Shown here: positions 1 through 6,390 of the stretch, piece by piece
Layout of the letters: each line of letters begins with the position of its first letter
How positions within the stretch are numbered: position 1 is the first letter of the stretch
Assembly: GCA_020793555.1 (NCBI GenBank)
Contig: DQIO01000224.1
Location: 1 to 7,942 of the forward strand
DNA from: Methanosarcinaceae archaeon
Lineage (GTDB): Archaea > Halobacteriota > Methanosarcinia > Methanosarcinales > Methanosarcinaceae
Direction of reading: 5' to 3'
Length of the DNA: 7,942 nucleotides
Position numbers and translations under genes: made by a program
The notes under the pieces: model-generated
What the model saw: the letters and a program-made list of their open reading frames with translations, nothing else
What the model was told of the DNA's origin: nothing
The model's database searches: none

Positions 1-183
1 CCAGTTATTTCAATAGAGGATTTATCAAAATCGATAATTACATAGACACGGATTTCACAGATTTACACGGATTTAAGCTTGTTCGGAATCGATATCATAA
101 GAGACTATTTGGTTTGTGGTGCAAAGTGTTTGATATTTGATAAACATCAAATCTGTGTAAATCCGTGTCTGAAAAATAACTGG
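1..183. repeat. Long imperfect inverted repeat element, intergenic
   Basis: Outer arms: the first ten bases (ccagttattt) are exactly complementary to 174-183 (aaataactgg). Inner arms: 45-64 pairs with 149-169 (right arm aaatctgtgtaaatccgtgtc), perfect except for one missing base. The left inner arm continues to 75 as near-repeats of 9-10 nt built on acacggatt. The central part holds a small hairpin (tttgat, loop aaac, atcaaa; 136-151). No coding frame was recognised here. This looks like a non-autonomous interspersed repeat or extragenic palindrome. Because the outer arm begins at base 1, the element may extend left of the window. It is related in design to the repeat at 4397-4456. Confidence 0.7.
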
Positions 184-306
184 GTTTTGGAACTGTGCCA
201 ACCTAATATTTGTCAGCACTGAGACTGTCAAATAATTTGGTGTTAAGACAAAAGTATAATCGATTCATAGTTGCAAATCCATAGCATTTGACAATGTTTC
301 AAAAGT

Positions 307-314
307 GTTATATC
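307..314 (+). promoter_or_regulatory. Candidate TATA box for cfbA
   Basis: The sequence ttatatct is preceded by a purine-rich stretch (aaaagtg) that could act as a BRE. An archaeal start site about 25 nt downstream would fall near 335, giving a leader of roughly 65 nt. That leader would contain the inverted repeat at 344-371 and the Shine-Dalgarno sequence at 389-394. A second TATA-like stretch at 369-376 would place the start almost at the ATG, which fits poorly with the Shine-Dalgarno sequence. This is inference from position and composition only. Confidence 0.35.
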
Positions 315-343
315 TAATAACTATTACAATAAAACCAACTGTG

Positions 344-371
344 GTAACACAACCAATTGCGCTTGTGTTAC
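344..371. promoter_or_regulatory. Perfect 9-bp inverted repeat upstream of cfbA; operator or leader hairpin
   Basis: gtaacacaa (344-352) and ttgtgttac (363-371) are exact reverse complements separated by 10 nt. Viewed as 7-nt half-sites (gtaacac/gtgttac), the spacer is 14 nt. The site lies between the likely cfbA promoter and its ribosome binding site. It could therefore be a protein operator downstream of the start site or a hairpin in the mRNA leader. Because cfbA is the nickel-insertion gene, a nickel-responsive regulator is one possibility, but no regulator is encoded in the window and the site has not been matched to a known motif. Confidence 0.45.
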
Positions 372-400
372 TTATATCAAAATAACAATGAGGTATCAAT

Positions 401-796
401 ATGAGTGAAAAATTAGGAGTATTAGCAATCGGGCACGGCAGTAAACTTCCATACAACAAAGAGATCGTAGAAAACGTTGCCAATAATATCGCAGCCAAAC
501 ACAAGGATGTTGTTGTAAAGGTCGGATTCATGAACATGAACGAGCCAAGTATTGGGGATGCACTTGCATCATTTGCAGGTACAGGTGTCACAACCATTGC
601 AGCAGTTCCGGTATTTCTTGCATCCGGTATACATATTACAAAGGATATACCAAAAATACTCGGTCTTGAAGAAGGTAGTGAGAAGACAAGTATCCAGCTT
701 GATGGCAATAATGTCACGATCGTGTATGGAAAGCCTCTTGGCGGTGACGAGTTAATCGCTGACCTTGTGTTCAAAAGAGTGCAGGAAGCATTGTAA
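401..796 (+). CDS. cfbA: CfbA, sirohydrochlorin nickelochelatase (small CbiX type)
   Basis: This 131-residue protein should insert Ni2+ into sirohydrochlorin, the first dedicated step of coenzyme F430 synthesis in the cytoplasm. It has the size of the short archaeal CbiX(S) chelatases, which act as homodimers, rather than the double-length bacterial forms. The N-terminus reads [12 protein letters not shown], with His12 at the place of the first conserved metal-site histidine. GIHITKDIP carries His78, matching the second. No histidine-rich loop is present. The ATG is preceded by tgaggt at 389-394, six bases upstream, which supports this start. Small CbiX proteins can also insert cobalt, but the next four genes are the rest of the F430 pathway, so the nickel role is strongly favoured. 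The stop codon overlaps the base of a hairpin (796-832), and cfbE begins 90 nt further on. Confidence 0.95.
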   Translation: MSEKLGVLAIGHGSKLPYNKEIVENVANNIAAKHKDVVVKVGFMNMNEPSIGDALASFAGTGVTTIAAVPVFLASGIHITKDIPKILGLEEGSEKTSIQLDGNNVTIVYGKPLGGDELIADLVFKRVQEAL

Positions 797-832
797 ACCG
801 GAAATTAACGCGAGAAAATTCTCCTTCCGGTT
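796..832. other. Two-tier hairpin between cfbA and cfbE
   Basis: aaccggaa (796-803) pairs perfectly with ttccggtt (825-832). Inside it gagaa (812-816) pairs with ttctc (819-823). The outer stem begins at the last base of the cfbA stop codon. No T-run follows, so it is not a classical intrinsic terminator; it could protect or process the cfbA mRNA 3' end, or be an operator upstream of the cfbE promoter. Confidence 0.45.
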
Positions 833-860
833 GAATTAACTTGCACTATATATTTGTAAA

Positions 861-870
861 ATATATATAA
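861..870 (+). promoter_or_regulatory. Probable TATA box of cfbE, leaderless start
   Basis: The tract atatatataa lies about 20-26 nt before the cfbE ATG at 887. That is the distance at which archaeal TATA boxes set the transcription start. The bases before the ATG (aattaacagaac) contain no Shine-Dalgarno sequence. Together these suggest a transcript that begins at or next to the start codon. A second A/T-rich stretch (845-853) is slightly too far away. Confidence 0.5.
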
Positions 871-886
871 AACAAATTAACAGAAC

Positions 887-2323
887 ATGGCTACAGGTCA
901 AAATAACGCCGCTGTGCTTGACCTGACACACGGCGGGATTATCATTGCACAGAAATTGGTACAACTCGGCTACAAAGTGAGTGCTGTTGACGTCTATAAT
1001 ACTGTAGACCCTGCCATTCTTGCTGACCTGCAGGACAATTTTAACATTAAAACATCAAAAGACCCGATCCCTGTCGATAATCTCGATATAGTTGTTGCAC
1101 CCGTGCATCTTGATCGAAATTACGAGATGTTGCAACAGGCTCGCGACATGGGTATAAAAATTGTCACACATCATAAGATCGTTGGCGAGATACTATCCCA
1201 CGACAAAACGATTGCAGGTGCAAAGATTATCGAGATCACAGGCACAAAAGCAAAAACAAGTACGGCATCAATTCTTGCTGACATGCTGTCACGCAAATTA
1301 AGTGTTGTACTCCACACAACCCGAGGACTCGAATACTGGGAGAATGGCACACCGTCCCTGATATATCAGGGACTTAGCATTGCACCAGGGAGTATCCTCC
1401 ATGCAGTGGACAAGACTGCATCATACATATCAGCAAATTCCAATTCCAATTCCAATTCCAAACCCAAACCCAAACCCAAACCCAAATCTAACATTGCACC
1501 GGACGTATACATATTTGAAGTATCGATTGGCGGCACGGGATATGCTGACATCGGCATATTGACCACATTAACACAGGACTACAAGATTGCAAATGAAACG
1601 GCATGGGCAAGTGATGCAAAAATGCAGATGCTTGACAATGCCAAACCCGGTAGTACCATTGTCATAAACTGCACAGATACTATAGCGACGTGTCGCACAT
1701 CTGGTGACATGGTGAAGAAGGTCACCTTTAGCGATTCAAAGAGCTGCCCCGGTGATGTTAACCTGACACTCGACAAATATGCGATTGTCATTAATTCCGG
1801 TAATTGGATGTCTGTCGTCAACGCACAATCCGATTACGATGTTGGATCATATACTATCGCAATGGTTGCTGCTGCAACTGCTGCACTTGAGATGGGTATC
1901 GAACCCGATGACATCAGAGATACATTATCCGACTTTGAAGGTCTTCGCGGCAGAATGCGCGAGCAGATATTTGAGGGCAAGACATTGATCGACAATTCCA
2001 ATTCCGGTATGAACATCATATCGGTGGAAAGATCACTTGCGTATGCAAATACACTTCAAATTAAGAAAAAAGGCAGGATCATCATGGTACTTGGAGAAGA
2101 AGCCGCACAGGTGTGTGAAGGATTGCCCCCGGAAGATGTATCGGAATTCCTGCGACAGCAAGGTAAAAACATCGATGAACTGGTCCTTGTTGGTAAGAGA
2201 ATGCGTGCGGTCAAACATAAAAATTCATATTATGCAGATTCACTTTCACAAGGGCTGTCGGTTGCATCCGGAATTGCCGGTACGGATGACCTGATATTAT
2301 CATGTGTCAAATGCTTTCGGTAG
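887..2323 (+). CDS. cfbE: CfbE, coenzyme F430 synthetase (Mur-ligase-like)
   Basis: This 478-residue ATP-dependent ligase should activate a propionate side chain of seco-F430 and close the final six-membered carbocyclic ring. Order of parts: an N-terminal Rossmann-like region (1-105, starting around VLDLTHGG); a Mur central ATPase domain (about 112-335) with P-loop ITGTKAKTST (Thr118-Thr126) and the acidic segment EVSIGG near Glu211; and a C-terminal ligase domain (about 350-478) with LRGRMRE at 353-359 and DNSNSGMN at 369-376. The P-loop has Ala122 where classical Mur ligases have Gly before the Lys-Thr pair; I cannot tell whether this is normal for CfbE. The oddest trait is the low-complexity insert (NS)4(KP)4 at residues 184-199, between the P-loop and Glu211, probably a surface loop. 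No Shine-Dalgarno sequence precedes the ATG, consistent with leaderless expression. cfbD follows after 70 nt. Confidence 0.93.
   Translation: MATGQNNAAVLDLTHGGIIIAQKLVQLGYKVSAVDVYNTVDPAILADLQDNFNIKTSKDPIPVDNLDIVVAPVHLDRNYEMLQQARDMGIKIVTHHKIVGEILSHDKTIAGAKIIEITGTKAKTSTASILADMLSRKLSVVLHTTRGLEYWENGTPSLIYQGLSIAPGSILHAVDKTASYISANSNSNSNSKPKPKPKPKSNIAPDVYIFEVSIGGTGYADIGILTTLTQDYKIANETAWASDAKMQMLDNAKPGSTIVINCTDTIATCRTSGDMVKKVTFSDSKSCPGDVNLTLDKYAIVINSGNWMSVVNAQSDYDVGSYTIAMVAAATAALEMGIEPDDIRDTLSDFEGLRGRMREQIFEGKTLIDNSNSGMNIISVERSLAYANTLQIKKKGRIIMVLGEEAAQVCEGLPPEDVSEFLRQQGKNIDELVLVGKRMRAVKHKNSYYADSLSQGLSVASGIAGTDDLILSCVKCFR
1436..1483. repeat. In-frame hexanucleotide tandem repeat in cfbE: (aattcc)4(aaaccc)4
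   Basis: Four exact copies of aattcc (1436-1459) run directly into four exact copies of aaaccc (1460-1483). In the cfbE frame these read Asn-Ser four times, then Lys-Pro four times. Six-base units keep the frame when copy number changes, so the tract could vary in length by slippage without breaking the gene. It lies in a predicted loop of the central ATPase domain. Confidence 0.97.
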
Positions 2324-2393
2324 ATATGAAATTGTAATTTATTCGTAACTAATAATTAAGAAATAATACGGCGTACCAAAATGAGGAGATAAC

Positions 2394-3512
2394 ATGGAGA
2401 AAGATAAAAAAGAGATTTCGATCATACACCCACGTCCCAGTTCAATTGTTGCCGCACTTTACACATTGCGTGACTTAAATGTCGATGTTGCGATACTGCA
2501 TGGACCTCCCGGGTGTTCTTTCAAACATGCAAGACTGCTTGAAGAAGACGGGATACACGTAGTCACGACATCCCTTGATGAAAATGGATTCGTGTTTGGC
2601 GGACATGATGAACTTGTTGCGCTTTTGGAAAAAGTTACTGAGATGTTCAACCCGAAACTCATTGGTATCGTCGGAACATGCGTAAGCATGATTATCGGGG
2701 AAGAACTGCATGATGCTGTTTTGGAAGCCAACCCGGATGTGCCTGTCATTGAAGTGGAAGTACATGCAGGATATCGCAACAATACCAAAGGTGTACTGTT
2801 CGCACTCGAATCCGCACTGGATTCAGGGATTATTACTGAGAAAGAATTCGACCGCCAGAAAATCCTGCTTGAGGAAGCGACTATGGTCGAGAAACGCCAC
2901 GGTGCAGCGAGTAAGGAATATCTTGCACCATCACGCGGCGATTTGAAATATAAGGTTGCACAGCGTATCATCGAACTTTTGAAGGAAGGAAAACGCGGCA
3001 TAACCATAATGAACGCGAAAAAGGAAACGGGATACATGTTTGCCGACATCACGGTTGCTGTGAATGAGATTGCAAAACAGCTTGGTGTTGAATCAAATAT
3101 CGTGAACATGGCAAATATTGATGATACACTTGGGCTTCCACGTGTACGCCATCATGCAAAGTGCATCACGGATGACTTCAAAGAACGCGGTATCAAGATT
3201 CATCATATCATCGGTGGAATGGATGAGTACCCGATCGCAGGTAACATCGCCGGCAAACTCATTGAAGAAAAGTACAGTGATTACGATTTCGTGGTTATAA
3301 CCGGAGTTCCGCATGCAATTCCTATGGAAAGCATATCGGGAATGGAAATTATTTCAGTTACCAACGGTCCGAGACAGGTCTTGCCTATGAAGGAAATGGG
3401 GCATGATTATGTCATTGTTGAGATCGACCTGCACCCAAAAACACTTGGGGTAAACAATATTGTGGAATCCGAGTTTGGTGCAACATTGCGTGAAGTCGCA
3501 AAGGAAAATTAA
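2394..3512 (+). CDS. cfbD: CfbD, catalytic component of Ni-sirohydrochlorin a,c-diamide reductive cyclase (NifD-like)
   Basis: This 372-residue nitrogenase component 1-like protein works with CfbC to reduce Ni-sirohydrochlorin a,c-diamide by six electrons and close the lactam ring, giving seco-F430. The family is a simplified, homodimeric relative of NifD/NifK and of the chlorophyll-pathway enzymes BchN/BchB. Visible features are [17 protein letters not shown] near the N-terminus; [11 protein letters not shown] with Cys41; and [15 protein letters not shown] with Cys96. Both cysteines are placed like cluster ligands of the NifD fold. The C-terminal half holds [19 protein letters not shown] and a [23 protein letters not shown] stretch. 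Length is normal and no second catalytic subunit is needed or present. The start is well supported: gaggag at 2383-2388 sits five bases before the ATG. cfbC starts 28 nt downstream, so the pair is almost certainly co-transcribed. Confidence 0.95.
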   Translation: MEKDKKEISIIHPRPSSIVAALYTLRDLNVDVAILHGPPGCSFKHARLLEEDGIHVVTTSLDENGFVFGGHDELVALLEKVTEMFNPKLIGIVGTCVSMIIGEELHDAVLEANPDVPVIEVEVHAGYRNNTKGVLFALESALDSGIITEKEFDRQKILLEEATMVEKRHGAASKEYLAPSRGDLKYKVAQRIIELLKEGKRGITIMNAKKETGYMFADITVAVNEIAKQLGVESNIVNMANIDDTLGLPRVRHHAKCITDDFKERGIKIHHIIGGMDEYPIAGNIAGKLIEEKYSDYDFVVITGVPHAIPMESISGMEIISVTNGPRQVLPMKEMGHDYVIVEIDLHPKTLGVNNIVESEFGATLREVAKEN

Positions 3513-3540
3513 ACGATTCGCGATAAATAGGAATGATAAA

Positions 3541-4344
3541 ATGAACGATTCTAAAAAACCGAAAATCATAGCAATATACGGCAAAGGCGGCATCGGTAAA
3601 TCAAGTACGGCATCAAACGTTGCTGCCGCATGTGCAGACGAAGGTTACAAGGTTATGATCATCGGATGCGATCCAAAAAGCGATTCATCCATCACACTGC
3701 TTGGCGGCAAAAGAATTCCAACGATCCTTGATCTCATACGAAAAGGTGTTGATATCACAGAGGATGATGTGGTCTTTGACGGTTACAATGGCGTCAAATG
3801 TGTGGAAGTAGGTGGACCCGAGCCGGGAATAGGATGCGCAGGACGCGGGATCATTGTGGCTATCCAGAAACTTAAGAAGATATCAAAGGTACAGGATGAG
3901 TGTGACCTTGTCATCTATGATGTGCCGGGCGATATCGTATGCGGAGGATTTGTGGCACCTATCAGGAAAGGTCTTGTCAGTGAGGCTTATGTGCTCACAT
4001 CCGGTGAATATATGCCACTGTATGCGGCAAACAATATATGTCGCGGCCTGTCCAAGATAAACACACCGCTTAGTGGAGTGATCTGCAACGCCCGCAATGT
4101 CAGCCGTGAGGAAGAGATCGTCGGTAAATTTGCTGAGGAGATCGGAAGCGATCTTATCGCATTCATTCCAAAGGAACAGATCGTACAGGATTGCGAGAGG
4201 GATGGTTTTTCAGTGTTGGAAAAAGCACCTGATTCCGAGATCGCACAGGTATACCGTAACCTTGCACGTGCGATTATGTCAAGGAATAATTCAGTAATGG
4301 CAAATGCGCTTGAAGACGAGAGGCTGCGCGAACTTACGCGATGA
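3541..4344 (+). CDS. cfbC: CfbC, ATP-dependent reductase of Ni-sirohydrochlorin a,c-diamide reductive cyclase (NifH-like)
   Basis: This 267-residue iron protein is the electron donor to CfbD, coupling ATP hydrolysis to low-potential electron transfer as NifH does in nitrogenase. The P-loop [10 protein letters not shown] covers residues 13-22. Switch-type GCDPKSDSS is at 42-50. The two cysteines that hold the [4Fe-4S] cluster across the homodimer are Cys99 (GIGCAGRG) and Cys134 ([11 protein letters not shown]), almost the same spacing as in NifH. The open frame extends upstream to an ATG at 3460, but that would overlap cfbD by 53 nt and add 27 residues not typical of the family. The ATG at 3541, preceded by a weak agga stretch at 3529-3532, is preferred. 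It could be confused with NifH, but no nifD/nifK is nearby and the surrounding genes are all F430 genes. Confidence 0.95.
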   Translation: MNDSKKPKIIAIYGKGGIGKSSTASNVAAACADEGYKVMIIGCDPKSDSSITLLGGKRIPTILDLIRKGVDITEDDVVFDGYNGVKCVEVGGPEPGIGCAGRGIIVAIQKLKKISKVQDECDLVIYDVPGDIVCGGFVAPIRKGLVSEAYVLTSGEYMPLYAANNICRGLSKINTPLSGVICNARNVSREEEIVGKFAEEIGSDLIAFIPKEQIVQDCERDGFSVLEKAPDSEIAQVYRNLARAIMSRNNSVMANALEDERLRELTR

Positions 4345-4396
4345 ACGGGATCTGCAAATATTAGGATTGTTACAACATTGAGCCGATAAGTATATA

Positions 4397-4456
4397 GACA
4401 GGATTTACAGGATGGGGCGAGCCACTTGTATCCTGTCAATCCTGTTCATCCTGTCC
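4397..4456. repeat. Interspersed palindromic repeat with 9-nt units
   Basis: The right arm is three near-identical 9-mers: atcctgtca, atcctgttc and atcctgtcc (4430-4456). The left arm is two 9-mers in the opposite sense, gacaggatt and tacaggatg (4397-4414). Left arm 4397-4413 pairs with 4430-4446 at 15 of 17 positions across a 16-nt loop. It fills the spacer between cfbC and cfbB and contains no coding frame. The same core (gaca, optional c, ggattt, then acag) is present in the left arm of the element at 1-183, so both probably belong to one repeat class. The transcript would fold into a strong hairpin and could end or stabilise the cfbC mRNA. Confidence 0.8.
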
Positions 4457-4534
4457 ATTAATTCAAGCAACGCGATTGCATATTTGGCGATATATTCTGG
4501 ATAGTGATGTTACCCACACGATGTTAGAATGAAC

Positions 4535-4542
4535 TAAATATT
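4535..4542 (+). promoter_or_regulatory. Candidate TATA box of cfbB
   Basis: taaatatt lies about 30 nt before the cfbB ATG (4569). No Shine-Dalgarno sequence is visible in the bases just before the ATG (ttactacaccc). A start site about 25 nt downstream would leave only a few leader bases, as proposed for cfbE. The 10-mer aaatattagg at 4536-4545 also occurs at 4356-4365, just after cfbC. Confidence 0.4.
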
Positions 4543-4568
4543 AGGTACTTAACTATATTACTACACCC

Positions 4569-6044
4569 ATGACACAAACAAACCCACCATCAAACGAAAA
4601 AACATCAATTCCGCGCGTGCTGTTATCGGCAGACCGATCATCGTCCGGGAAAACAACGATTACTATAGGATTACTTGCAGCACTCATCAAGCGCGGGTAT
4701 AATGTGCAACCGTTCAAGGTAGGGCTGGATTATATCGACACAAGTTACCATTCCGAGATTACAGGACGGCGCGCCAGGAATATCGATGGTTACCTGATGG
4801 ACAAAAACGCTGTACTGGATGTTTATACACATGCATGCGAGGCTGACGGCAGCGCGGATATTGCGATAATTGAGGGTGTTCGTGGGTTGTACGAGGGATT
4901 TGAGAGTCTTACCGATCTTGGAAGCACTGCACAGGTGGCAAAACAACTCGATTGTCCCGTAATTCTCATTATCAATGCAAGGAGTATAACTCGCTCTGCT
5001 GCGGCTCTTGTCAATGGTTACAAGAACTTTGATCCGGATGTGAATATCGCAGGTGTCATCCTGAACAATGTTGGTGGCGGACGACACGCCAAAAAAGCAA
5101 AAGAGGCTATTGAACACTACACCGGTTTGTCTGTTATAGGAATAATCCCACGGGATAATTCCATGCAGATATCAATGCGCCATCTGGGACTTGTCCCTGC
5201 GCTTGAGGGTCGGCGGCGGGTGGATGATTTTGATGAACGGATCAGTGCAATCAAGAATATCATCACGAAAGGAATTGATATCGACCGGGTGATCGAGATT
5301 GCAAAAAGTGCCGAGCCACTGGATAAACCAAAAAGTACCGATACTATATTCACGCCACATTCACTAAAAGACACAGGTACCCGTCCAACGATCGGTGTTG
5401 CACTGGATGAGGCGTTCAATTTCTATTATCATGATAATATCGAACTGCTTGAACTTGCAGGGGCGAATATCAAATACTTTAGCCCGATCCATGATGCACA
5501 CCTGCCGGATGTGGATGGACTCTACATCGGTGGTGGTTATCCTGAACTGTTTGCGGCTGAACTGGAAGCAAACGAGTCTATGCGAAATGATGTCAAAAAG
5601 GCTTCTGCCGCCGGGTTACCGATCTATGCGGAATGTGGCGGATTGATGTACCTGACTGAAAAACTGACAACCGGTGTTAAGGGAAAAGGTACATACCACA
5701 TGGCTGAAATGCCGGAATCCACGCACCAGATGGTTGGCGCACTTCCGGGACATACACTTATGGGACACACAAGGGTTGTCAGTTACAATATCGGAACACT
5801 GGAGATGGATACTGTCATAGGACAGAGCGGGAATTCTTTTAAGGGACATGAATTCCATCATTCCGAGATAGTGGACCTGCCCCATGATGCAAGATTTGCG
5901 ATCAAACTTTCCCGCGGGGTTGGGATTGTTGATGGCTGGGATGGGCTTACGGTTAACAATACGATAGGGTCGTATGCTCACTTGCACGGGGTTTCTTACA
6001 GGGAATTTGCAGAATCGTTCGTCAAGTGTGTATCAGGGGATTGA
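4569..6044 (+). CDS. cfbB: CfbB, Ni-sirohydrochlorin a,c-diamide synthase (CobB/CbiA family)
   Basis: This 491-residue glutamine amidotransferase should amidate the a and c acetate groups of Ni-sirohydrochlorin, using two ATP and two glutamine, between the CfbA and CfbC/CfbD steps. The N-terminal dethiobiotin-synthetase-like domain (about 14-200) has P-loop SSSGKTT at 24-30, FKVGLDYIDTSYH at 49-61 and IIEGVRGLYEG at 100-110. The C-terminal class I-type glutaminase domain (about 272-480) has YIGGGYPELFA at 319-329, nucleophile Cys356 in AECGGLMYL, the GHEFHHSE motif at 426-433, and a SYAHLHG motif at 468-474 that should carry the catalytic histidine. Length is normal. The homologue CobB/CbiA acts on cobyrinate in B12 synthesis, but linkage to cfbA, E, D and C favours the F430 role. 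The gene is set apart from cfbC by 224 nt with a repeat, so it probably has its own promoter. No Shine-Dalgarno sequence precedes the ATG. Confidence 0.94.
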   Translation: MTQTNPPSNEKTSIPRVLLSADRSSSGKTTITIGLLAALIKRGYNVQPFKVGLDYIDTSYHSEITGRRARNIDGYLMDKNAVLDVYTHACEADGSADIAIIEGVRGLYEGFESLTDLGSTAQVAKQLDCPVILIINARSITRSAAALVNGYKNFDPDVNIAGVILNNVGGGRHAKKAKEAIEHYTGLSVIGIIPRDNSMQISMRHLGLVPALEGRRRVDDFDERISAIKNIITKGIDIDRVIEIAKSAEPLDKPKSTDTIFTPHSLKDTGTRPTIGVALDEAFNFYYHDNIELLELAGANIKYFSPIHDAHLPDVDGLYIGGGYPELFAAELEANESMRNDVKKASAAGLPIYAECGGLMYLTEKLTTGVKGKGTYHMAEMPESTHQMVGALPGHTLMGHTRVVSYNIGTLEMDTVIGQSGNSFKGHEFHHSEIVDLPHDARFAIKLSRGVGIVDGWDGLTVNNTIGSYAHLHGVSYREFAESFVKCVSGD

Positions 6045-6087
6045 CTGCTGAATTTCTATAGTTTAAAGTACTTGTAAGTTCAATTTT

Positions 6088-6135
6088 AAGTATAAGTATA
6101 AGTATAATTATAGTTACAATTACAATTGAAATTAT
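6088..6135. repeat. Degenerate hexamer array between cfbB and the small gene
   Basis: Eight consecutive six-base units: aagtat three times exactly, then aattat, agttac, aattac, aattga and aattat. The tract is 48 nt, the same size and unit count as the array inside cfbE, although the unit differs. It contains the best TATA-like stretch (gtataatta, about 6102-6110) for the small gene that follows, with a predicted start near 6133. Copy-number change would therefore shift or alter that promoter. Confidence 0.75.
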
Positions 6136-6150
6136 ATGTACATCATCCTG

Positions 6151-6158
6151 AAGGGGAT
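6151..6158 (+). promoter_or_regulatory. Shine-Dalgarno site that fixes the small gene's start
   Basis: aaggggat lies seven bases before the ATG at 6166. It is internal to a longer open frame beginning with the ATG at 6136, which has no such site and would add ten mostly hydrophobic residues (MYIILKGIII). The site supports the shorter protein. Confidence 0.65.
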
Positions 6159-6165
6159 AATCATT

Positions 6166-6387
6166 ATGAATCTGGAAATATTCAAAAACTGCATCGATAA
6201 AGAAGTTACGATCGAACTTAGTTCCTTAATATTCAGGACTGGAAGGATTACAGAATTCGATGATTTTGGAGTACACTTCATACCATCTGATGATACATCT
6301 GATATGATGATCGCATGGCACGACATCAATAAGGTAATCATGGGATGTGAAAAATTTGTTGTTGTCGAACCGTTTGGCGGAATATGA
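6166..6387 (+). CDS. Small beta-rich protein, possibly Sm/SH3-like barrel; function unknown
   Basis: This predicted 73-residue protein was not recognised as a named family. The pattern suggests a short N-terminal helix (LEIFKNCID) followed by alternating beta strands: EVTIELSS, FRTGRITEFDDFGVHFIP, DMMIAWHDINKVIMG and KFVVVEPFGG. The run 'KEVTIEL...G.I.EFDDFGVHF...I..HDINKVI' resembles the Sm1-like strand order of Lsm/Hfq barrels. The Sm2 motif (usually an I-R-G type turn) is not evident, so the assignment is tentative. There is no signal peptide or membrane segment. The chosen start has a good Shine-Dalgarno sequence. endA lies 83 nt downstream on the same strand, so a role in RNA metabolism is conceivable, though T-tracts between them suggest separate transcripts. 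Balanced codon use and the ribosome site make it a credible gene. Confidence 0.75.
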   Translation: MNLEIFKNCIDKEVTIELSSLIFRTGRITEFDDFGVHFIPSDDTSDMMIAWHDINKVIMGCEKFVVVEPFGGI

Positions 6388-6390
6388 CTT

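Noticed and set aside
1..183. CRISPR array at the left edge
   Set aside because: The repeated units are 9-10 nt and arranged as an inverted pair. There are no regular 25-37 nt direct repeats with unique spacers.
184..343. Riboswitch or small RNA gene before cfbA
   Set aside because: No conserved cobalamin- or nickel-riboswitch core or tRNA-like cloverleaf could be recognised. Only short A/T-rich stretches and a possible promoter are visible.
265..774. Minus-strand 169-codon frame opposite cfbA
   Set aside because: It overlaps nearly all of cfbA, whose active-site motifs are clear, and looks like non-coding hydrophobic/serine-rich sequence.
1366..1566. Minus-strand frame with LGLGLG/LELELE repeats
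   Set aside because: It is the mirror of the hexamer tract in cfbE, which keeps all frames open and gives dipeptide repeats on both strands. It has no ribosome site or family resemblance.
2459..3109. Long 216-codon minus-strand open frame opposite cfbD
   Set aside because: It is rich in serine and threonine, as expected of an antisense shadow of a real gene. The + strand product is clearly CfbD.
3460..3540. N-terminal extension of cfbC from the ATG at 3460
   Set aside because: It overlaps cfbD by 53 nt, adds 27 residues absent from NifH-like proteins, and the P-loop falls at the usual distance when starting at 3541.
3541..4344. Nitrogenase NifH/NifD pair (nitrogen fixation)
   Set aside because: There is no NifK, NifE/N or glnB-like gene. 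The NifD-like protein is short and the pair is embedded among cfbA, cfbE and cfbB.
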